From Acinetobacter sp. (GTDB lineage Bacteria; Pseudomonadota; Gammaproteobacteria; Pseudomonadales; Moraxellaceae), in NCBI GenBank assembly GCA_030152275.1, contig JASLHF010000270.1, forward strand, positions 1 through 7,515: a DNA stretch of 7,515 nt, read 5' to 3'. The notes under the pieces are model-generated. The model made no database searches. It worked only from the letters and a program-made list of their open reading frames with translations, and was not told the DNA's origin. The position numbers were made by a program, and so were the translations under genes. Of this stretch, positions 1-4,825 are shown piece after piece. Numbering within the stretch: the stretch's first letter is position 1; every line of letters begins with the position of its first letter.

Positions 1-103
1 TCTGCATTGTTTCACTGGTCAGCAAATCCGTGATTTCACCTTCAACGATAAAAAGTCGTTGTGCTAACTCATCTATAATTTGATTATTTTTTTTATAGCT
101 CAT
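1..103 (-). CDS. Second immunity-like protein, paralogue of the preceding gene (5' part only)
   Basis: Only the first 34 codons are in the window; the gene continues past position 1. The ATG at 101-103 overlaps the TGA of the preceding gene as ATGA, with GGAAAG just upstream, so the two genes are translationally coupled. The peptide begins MSYKKNNQIIDELAQRL and continues FIVEGEITDLLTSETMQ. Aligned by eye with the start of the neighbouring immunity protein, with a single one-residue gap, 17 of 34 positions are identical, including the block ITDLLT. It also carries an A8 run in its first codons. It is therefore a diverged tandem copy. It could widen protection to effector variants or be a leftover from an earlier cassette. 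Confidence 0.8.
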   Translation of the reverse strand, partial: MSYKKNNQIIDELAQRLFIVEGEITDLLTSETMQ

Positions 104-930
104 TTCTTTCCATATTTTTCTTCATCTGCTTTTTTGGCTAAGTCTAAACAGTAAGTATACATAGCCCAACGATCACCATATTCTCTAGTGTCATCTGTGT
201 TTTTATATCTTATTTTAAATACTGAAAAGTCATATAAACTCATCATTGTAGGTTTATTAAAACCTAGTTTTAATAATATCGCTTCTAGTTCTATACTTTG
301 TTCATCAAAACTTGCACCAACACGCCACCCAACAAAACCCATTAGTAGCGAAAAAAATAGAAAAACTATTTGTGTTGCCGAATGACTTATTATCTTGCTA
401 AGATCGGCAGAAAGAAAAAACATTATTATAAAAAAAAATGCGTAAGTAAATATAAGTCCCCATGCAATTAACTTTAACCCCCATAATCTATATCGCAACC
501 GCCCTCTCGCTACTTCTTGACTCGTCCAAATATAATTTTTTTGAATATCAATAACTGCATTAGCCTTTGCAAAGCCTTTTTCTCCTTCAATCTCTTCTGT
601 AACCACTTGTATCTGATCACCAATTTTAAAAATTACTTCAGGAAAAACCCCTTTAAAATAATGTTTCACATTATTATTATCAGTTACTTCAACAGCAAAT
701 ACAGTTACATCTATCCCTTCATCACTTGCCACCATATTAGAAGTTACCGCCGTACCCAATTGACCTAAAATAGCTGAACCTACTGCAATTGTTCCAGCTG
801 TAGGTTGTATCTTATGATTAATATTTTCTAAAGTTTCATGAGTCAATAAATCTGTAATTTTTCCTTCTATAATATTAAAATCTTTTGAAAGGGTTTGAAT
901 AAGTTCATTCTTTTTTTTGATTGCTAGCAT
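100..930 (-). CDS. Putative membrane immunity protein to the VasX-like effector
   Basis: This 276-residue protein lies 11 bases after the effector, the standard place for a T6SS immunity gene. A cell making a membrane-disrupting effector needs a protector in its own inner membrane. Two adjacent hydrophobic segments are clear at residues about 150-173 (LIAWGLIFTYAFFFIIMFF) and 187-206 (QIVFLFFSLLMGFVGWRVGA). An N-terminal soluble part of about 145 residues includes a glycine/alanine-rich stretch (44-62) and a beta-rich region (70-125). A C-terminal soluble part of about 70 residues follows the second segment. No signal peptide is seen. AAGAG lies 6 bases upstream of the ATG at 930. An A8 run covers codons 5-7 of the gene. 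The frame is intact although the effector is not. It resembles Acinetobacter proteins annotated only as putative T6SS effector/immunity proteins. The immunity role is inferred from position and topology, not from a known motif. Confidence 0.72.
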   Translation of the reverse strand: MLAIKKKNELIQTLSKDFNIIEGKITDLLTHETLENINHKIQPTAGTIAVGSAILGQLGTAVTSNMVASDEGIDVTVFAVEVTDNNNVKHYFKGVFPEVIFKIGDQIQVVTEEIEGEKGFAKANAVIDIQKNYIWTSQEVARGRLRYRLWGLKLIAWGLIFTYAFFFIIMFFLSADLSKIISHSATQIVFLFFSLLMGFVGWRVGASFDEQSIELEAILLKLGFNKPTMMSLYDFSVFKIRYKNTDDTREYGDRWAMYTYCLDLAKKADEEKYGKK

Positions 931-941
931 TTTAATCTCTT

Positions 942-3428
942 TTATACAAATAAAGCTTGATAGCCTTCAGCTTCATCTTTTTCAGACATGATTTTTTCAT
1001 TTTTATTTTTTCTAAAAGTTGACGTTTTACACCATGTTTCTAACTTATGAAATTCTATATAAATATATATCGCAACCTCAAGTACAGTGAGAACTAAACC
1101 AATACCTCCAGCCCAAGCTACCACACGTAATAAAGCAGCCCTAGCAGTATCAGTTGCCAATTTCTTAATAATTGCCCTTTCACCAAGATTCATCAGTAAT
1201 GGGCTACATTTTTTATGTTGAACATATTTTAAAACAGGTTCTAAATACGTGATTGTTGCCCAAAGACTCAAAAATACACTTCCGAATGCAGAAGTAACCC
1301 CCCTTGATAAGTAAATTATTGCCAATGTTAAAGCACTACCACCTGATTTATCCAATTGCTTATTAAAATTCTGAAAATCCATAACTGCGCTTAACACACC
1401 AGTAGTCGCACCTAAGCACCCTGAAGCAAATTTTATTGCGCCACGTTGTATATTTGCAGCCCCTTTTATTGCAGCGGAATTTACTGATTTATTTATAGTT
1501 TGTGTCGCTGTTTCTCTCAGTGCTTTCGCCATACCATAGAAAATGTCTAAAGCTAAAGCAGTAAGTCCAGTTATAGAAGCAAGTAATGCTATTTTCTTTT
1601 CGCTAGCTATGGCTTCCATATCATAGGAGTTGAACAAATAAAATAAATTAAAAGATTCAATAATAATTAGAATTCCTGATGCTCGTACCTGATGATAATT
1701 ATTGGTTGCATCCTTCATTTCCTTGCCTAAAACCTCTGTTATTTTTTTAGCAGGTTCTGCACTTTTAATTTTTGCATCATTTATTAATTTATCAAATAAT
1801 TGATCAACTTCAGCTTTCGTAAGTTTTGACATCTTACTTGCATCTGCATGCGTAATATCTTGAACTACGCCCTTTTTAAAAGTTTCAGGATCAATAGCAT
1901 AAAAAAGTTCGTTATACCGTAATTCTTCAGTCAATTTACCAAGTTGAGGGTAAAGCAATTTTTTACATAACGAATTTACGAATAAATTTTCGGCTTTTGT
2001 ACCTACTCCAAATCTAAAAAAGGCTCTAGACAGATTTGAAATATAAAACATTATTTTCTTTTCAGTATATGTAAAATATTTCTTTAAGCCTTCTAGTTTC
2101 TCAGGTCTGAGTTGAACACGAGCATATTCATCCCAAGCCGTATCCATCTTTTTCATAAAATCTGTTAAAGTCTTTAACAATTTTATTCCTAGTGCAGTAG
2201 TATCATTTGGACTTTTTGCCATTTCATTATGTTTTTCTTTTATTTCATCTTGGTTACCGTATAAGCCCCTAATAAACAAATTTTTACGCTCAAATTGAGG
2301 TTTTTTCATCCATTCATCCAATTGCTTTTCACTTTGTATTGAACCCTCCATACCAAATATCAAACACGCAACATGCGCTTTAAATGCACAACCACTTTGC
2401 AAATCTTTAGGATCATAAGCATCTAAACCATTATGTAAAAAATTGGAATTTATCCAATTTAAATGATCTTTTGAACGTTTATTGGCTAGCTCCAAAGCTA
2501 CATTAAACTGTGTAACAGCCGCTTTTTTAAAATCATCTACTTCTTTATAGTTAATATTATCATCACAAATTTGCCAATCAGCCTTCAACTTCACAAGCCG
2601 AGACTCTTTATCCTTTTCTAACTGCGTATTTTGAGCATTTTCTTTTCTTTTTATATCTTCAATTTTTATCAAACGAGCCTTTTCCAATTCAGCTACTCTT
2701 TGAAAATCCTTTTCTTTTTTTGCTTGTGCTATTTCATCATCTATACGTCTAATAATATTACCGTCAGTCGTTTTAAAATAGTCAATTCGAGATGCAGTAT
2801 TTTGTACATTTTGAGCAATTGAACCCATTGCTTTTTTCTCTAAACTACCTTTTAAGGTATCCAACATTTGAACAGCATGAACCTTTCTTTGATTTGAAAC
2901 GCCTTTATCTTTTTTTTCTAAAAAATCATCAACAGGAATGTAAGCTTCATTCCGATATTCATTTAATTTTAAAGTAATCCCCACTGGATCATACAAAGCA
3001 ATCGAAGCAAACGCTTTAGGCATTTGACCAAACTTCTTAATAATATCTTTCCAACGATTAGCACCAAAAGTCGCAGTTTGATTCACTGCGCCATTTAAAG
3101 TTGTATGATTTAAACAATGCTCTTGTTGAGCGGTACCCCCTTGCCAAGCAGCAACTTCTACTTTTTGCCACTTTCCAGAAGTTACATATTCATCCGCTTT
3201 ACTTTGGTACTCATTCCTTTTCGCTTTGGTCATAGGTGCATGGGTATAAATCAAATATGCTTTTTCCGCTAAATTATCTGGAATCGTTTCAACCGTTACA
3301 AATGACGCAAACACAGCATGCTCATTGCCCTTACAAGCAAACTCTTGTACAGATGTTGGTGCTTTTTTTATCCAAAGGAAATGATGACAAATAACCCAGT
3401 GGGGTAACAATATACCCCATCCACTCAA
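942..3428 (-). CDS. C-terminal fragment of the VasX-like effector (pore-forming part)
   Basis: This open frame holds the rest of the VasX N-terminal region, the coiled coil (about residues 225-285) and all five hydrophobic segments (about 583-602, 612-632, 664-684, 698-726 and 766-793). Only the sequence from the A7 run onward, starting APTSVQEF at codon 23, continues the effector. The first 22 codons, from a TTG at 3428, overlap the upstream fragment in another frame and are probably not translated. The TTG has a G-rich stretch only a few bases ahead of it, poorly spaced for initiation. If made alone it would lack the CxxC delivery region. Confidence 0.65.
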   Translation of the reverse strand: MSGWGILLPHWVICHHFLWIKKAPTSVQEFACKGNEHAVFASFVTVETIPDNLAEKAYLIYTHAPMTKAKRNEYQSKADEYVTSGKWQKVEVAAWQGGTAQQEHCLNHTTLNGAVNQTATFGANRWKDIIKKFGQMPKAFASIALYDPVGITLKLNEYRNEAYIPVDDFLEKKDKGVSNQRKVHAVQMLDTLKGSLEKKAMGSIAQNVQNTASRIDYFKTTDGNIIRRIDDEIAQAKKEKDFQRVAELEKARLIKIEDIKRKENAQNTQLEKDKESRLVKLKADWQICDDNINYKEVDDFKKAAVTQFNVALELANKRSKDHLNWINSNFLHNGLDAYDPKDLQSGCAFKAHVACLIFGMEGSIQSEKQLDEWMKKPQFERKNLFIRGLYGNQDEIKEKHNEMAKSPNDTTALGIKLLKTLTDFMKKMDTAWDEYARVQLRPEKLEGLKKYFTYTEKKIMFYISNLSRAFFRFGVGTKAENLFVNSLCKKLLYPQLGKLTEELRYNELFYAIDPETFKKGVVQDITHADASKMSKLTKAEVDQLFDKLINDAKIKSAEPAKKITEVLGKEMKDATNNYHQVRASGILIIIESFNLFYLFNSYDMEAIASEKKIALLASITGLTALALDIFYGMAKALRETATQTINKSVNSAAIKGAANIQRGAIKFASGCLGATTGVLSAVMDFQNFNKQLDKSGGSALTLAIIYLSRGVTSAFGSVFLSLWATITYLEPVLKYVQHKKCSPLLMNLGERAIIKKLATDTARAALLRVVAWAGGIGLVLTVLEVAIYIYIEFHKLETWCKTSTFRKNKNEKIMSEKDEAEGYQALFV

Positions 3429-3867
3429 ACCCCTTTTTACGTTTGATCATTGCATAGATATAGCCAGTATCCACCATTTCAGTTGTATACTTCGAGTATG
3501 ACAACGGAACATCTTTAACATTCTTACCAAGCAATTGTGGAAGTTGAGGAGCCTTACTTTGTGTCACGGTGTACCGTAAAGGCAATATTTGTAAACCGCT
3601 TTTACGACAAAAATTACAATTCGCTTTATTACCTTTAATCTCAGACTGCTTTTGATTAGGATCTATTGAATTCACTGTTTCTTTAATTTTAGAATTCTTC
3701 CCAATTTCAATTTTCTTTCTTTCAGTATCCACTGTAGAATACTTTTTTAGATTTCCAGCCCAAGTTCCAAATTGTTTCTGTTGCTCAGAATTTGGATTTT
3801 GGAATGTTTTTGTATTCAAATAATCAAAATTATTAAGTGTTGGTATTTTATTGTTACTCTCAGCCAT
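3331..3867 (-). CDS. N-terminal fragment of the VasX-like effector
   Basis: This is the product expected if the frameshift is real and uncorrected: 178 residues from the MAESNN start, or 181 from the ATG at 3876. Homology-like sequence runs to PLDKK. The last ten residues, after the A7 run (STNICTRVCL), are out of frame. It carries the CxxC motif and part of the VasX N-terminal region, used in the family for delivery and adaptor binding, but none of the membrane segments. It would be non-toxic. Confidence 0.7.
   Translation of the reverse strand: MAESNNKIPTLNNFDYLNTKTFQNPNSEQQKQFGTWAGNLKKYSTVDTERKKIEIGKNSKIKETVNSIDPNQKQSEIKGNKANCNFCRKSGLQILPLRYTVTQSKAPQLPQLLGKNVKDVPLSYSKYTTEMVDTGYIYAMIKRKKGFEWMGYIVTPLGYLSSFPLDKKSTNICTRVCL
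3363..3369 (-). other. A7 homopolymer at the effector frameshift
   Basis: The minus strand reads GAT followed by seven A and then GCACC. With seven A the frame runs into a TAA at 3331-3333. With six A it reads D-K-K-A-P-T and stays open to 942. The lesion is thus one surplus A, which could be a real slippage mutation, a reversible phase switch or a base-calling error. Confidence 0.8.
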
Positions 3868-4378
3868 GATATTCATCTTCTAATTGTTTTAAGTCTTGTT
3901 TTAATGAAACCCAATATTCTTCACCAACAAATTCCATCGCATCAGTAAAATTATAATTTTCAGGTTCTGTATTCCAATATCTCTGCAATACTTCTTGGAT
4001 ATACGGATGCACCATAAAATGGCGCCCAAGCACTTCGGCATATAAACCATAAGACACTAGATCAGCATATTTTGTGACTTGATATTGTTCATGGCCTTGA
4101 TATATATTTTTAAGAACTTGTTTTGGTTTTAATTTACTTGTATCAACTTTTTCTAATTCGTGAAACTTTCTAAGAACAATATTTGCGATTTCAATTAAAT
4201 CCAGAGCCAAAGATTGCTGTTTATTTATTTTTACTATTGTCTTGCTTTGCAATTTATTCTGACCTAAATATTCCCATTTAAAATATCCAGATGGATGAAC
4301 AAATTGCCATTGGGTAAAACTTCCCAGCAAGCTATTCATTTGATGCTCATTAAAAATATCATCTAAATAAATTATCAC
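3860..4378 (-). CDS. C-terminal fragment of the DUF4123 adaptor (172 aa)
   Basis: This is the same frame as the N-terminal fragment, beyond the TGA. The frame is open from TAT at 4390, giving Y-D-P-R before the GTG at 4378. That GTG is the first usable start codon, but it has no convincing ribosome-binding site, and it encodes the V of the conserved YDPRV motif. It is therefore more likely an internal codon of a broken gene than a real start. An in-frame ATG (HQM-N) follows at codon 14. The content is the end of the DUF4123 domain plus the helical tail. Independent function is doubtful. Confidence 0.55.
   Translation of the reverse strand: MIIYLDDIFNEHQMNSLLGSFTQWQFVHPSGYFKWEYLGQNKLQSKTIVKINKQQSLALDLIEIANIVLRKFHELEKVDTSKLKPKQVLKNIYQGHEQYQVTKYADLVSYGLYAEVLGRHFMVHPYIQEVLQRYWNTEPENYNFTDAMEFVGEEYWVSLKQDLKQLEDEYHG
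3877..3881 (-). promoter_or_regulatory. Ribosome-binding site choosing the effector start
   Basis: AGAAG on the minus strand lies 9 bases before the ATG at 3867 and directly against the ATG at 3876. This favours the 3867 start. It lies inside the adaptor's last codons, so translation of the effector is probably coupled to that of the adaptor C-terminal part. Confidence 0.45.
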
Positions 4379-4390
4379 TCTAGGGTCATA

Positions 4391-4393
4391 TCA
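4391..4393 (-). other. Premature in-frame TGA in the adaptor
   Basis: The minus strand reads TTC CGT TGA TAT GAC CCT AGA GTG, that is F-R-stop-Y-D-P-R-V. The same frame continues open on both sides without any indel. The family motif places an aromatic residue here, so TGG (Trp) to TGA is the simplest change. Confidence 0.85.
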
Positions 4394-4825
4394 ACGGAAT
4401 AAAACTTTTGATTCAATATCATCCAACACTAAACTTTTCTTAATTTTTCTGTTTAATTCGTCATTTTCATAATTCGATGAACCAAATCCATGAACCAAAT
4501 ATTGATCATTATTTATGTCAAAGTTATTCAATAAATGCGCAGCCAACTCTGCTCCAACTTCCTCTAATATCTTTTTATCTACGATTTCTATAAAAAACAA
4601 ATTAGTATCTTTATAATTATTTCCTTTTGCCAAAGGAATATAAATAATATTTTCTTCTCTAAAATTGGCTTTTAAATCATCAAAAATATTCGGGGCTAAA
4701 GTTTGATCCAGTAAAACTAAGAGCCGATTATGCTTTTCAAATACAGTTTCCATCCTTTTATAAATAACTTCGACTGAATTTAACTCAGGAGATAAAGCAA
4801 ATTGCTGTAAAACGTGCTCATTCAT
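4391..4825 (-). CDS. N-terminal fragment of the DUF4123 adaptor (144 aa)
   Basis: This is the part of the adaptor that would be made if the TGA terminates. It starts at the ATG sharing its A with the vgrG TGA stop. The frame is open farther upstream, to 4882, but that stretch lies inside the 3' end of vgrG and has no support as coding sequence. The fragment holds the alpha/beta first part of DUF4123 and stops within the conserved YDPR motif, so it lacks the end of the domain and the whole helical C-terminal part. It is unlikely to fold or work as a full adaptor alone. Confidence 0.7.
   Translation of the reverse strand: MNEHVLQQFALSPELNSVEVIYKRMETVFEKHNRLLVLLDQTLAPNIFDDLKANFREENIIYIPLAKGNNYKDTNLFFIEIVDKKILEEVGAELAAHLLNNFDINNDQYLVHGFGSSNYENDELNRKIKKSLVLDDIESKVLFR

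Larger units (their letters stand above)
942..3867 (-). pseudogene. VasX-like T6SS membrane-disrupting effector, frameshifted
   Basis: VasX-type effectors are T6SS cargo that insert in the target cell's inner membrane and dissipate its potential. Removing one A from the A7 run at 3363-3369 joins two frames into one protein of 974 residues (977 from the upstream ATG), close to the size of VasX. Numbered from the upstream ATG, residues 87-94 are a CNFCRKSG motif followed by GLQILPLRYTV, the typical start of the VasX N-terminal region. Residues 138-164 (GYIYAM, EWMGYIV, GYLSSF) and about 178-215 (ACKGNEHAVFASF) continue that region. Residues about 375-430 are a charged coiled coil. Five hydrophobic segments follow at about 732-751, 761-781, 813-833, 847-875 and 915-942. 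The start at 3867 (MAESNN) is preferred because AGAAG at 3877-3881 lies 9 bases upstream; the ATG at 3876 abuts that site. The gene overlaps the adaptor and sits 11 bases before the immunity gene. A Tme-like membrane effector is an alternative name. No enzymatic toxin domain is visible. Confidence 0.82.
3860..4825 (-). pseudogene. DUF4123 T6SS effector adaptor/chaperone, interrupted by in-frame TGA
   Basis: DUF4123 proteins (Tap/TEC adaptors) bind an effector and load it on the cognate VgrG in the cytoplasm before firing. Reading through one TGA gives a single 321-residue frame of normal family length. Residues about 33-50 (RLLVLLDQTLAPNIFDDL) match the N-terminal strand-helix of DUF4123. Residues 141-150 would read VLFR-stop-YDPRV, which is the conserved 'FR(F/W)YDPRV' signature of the domain with the stop in the aromatic position. 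Residues about 163-172 (LLGSFTQWQF) match the domain end. The remainder is the usual helical C-terminal part (YGLYAEVLGRHFMVHPYIQEVLQRYW). The gene starts at the ATG of a TGATG overlap with the vgrG stop, preceded by AAGG at 4836-4839. It overlaps the effector start by 8 bases. A TGG-to-TGA change (Trp codon) is the simplest origin, but this is an inference. Loss of a complete adaptor would be expected to stop loading of the effector. Confidence 0.85.

Noticed and set aside
188..768. Plus-strand open frames at 188-385 and 517-768
   Set aside because: Antisense to the immunity gene, low-complexity AT-driven translations with no domain signal.
2631..2977. Plus-strand open frames at 2631-2822 and 2792-2977
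   Set aside because: Antisense to the lysine/glutamate-rich coiled coil of the effector, which gives Phe/Leu/Ser-rich mirror translations; no sign of real genes.
3363..3369. Programmed -1 ribosomal frameshift on the A7 run
   Set aside because: Joining the two effector frames needs a +1 shift (one surplus A). A -1 slip on A AAA AAG would enter the third frame, which does not continue the effector. Transcript slippage remains possible and is kept in the findings.
4391..4393. TGA as a selenocysteine or reassigned Trp codon
   Set aside because: No selenoprotein family match and no obvious stem-loop just downstream; vgrG and the immunity gene use TGA as their normal stop, so reassignment is not supported.
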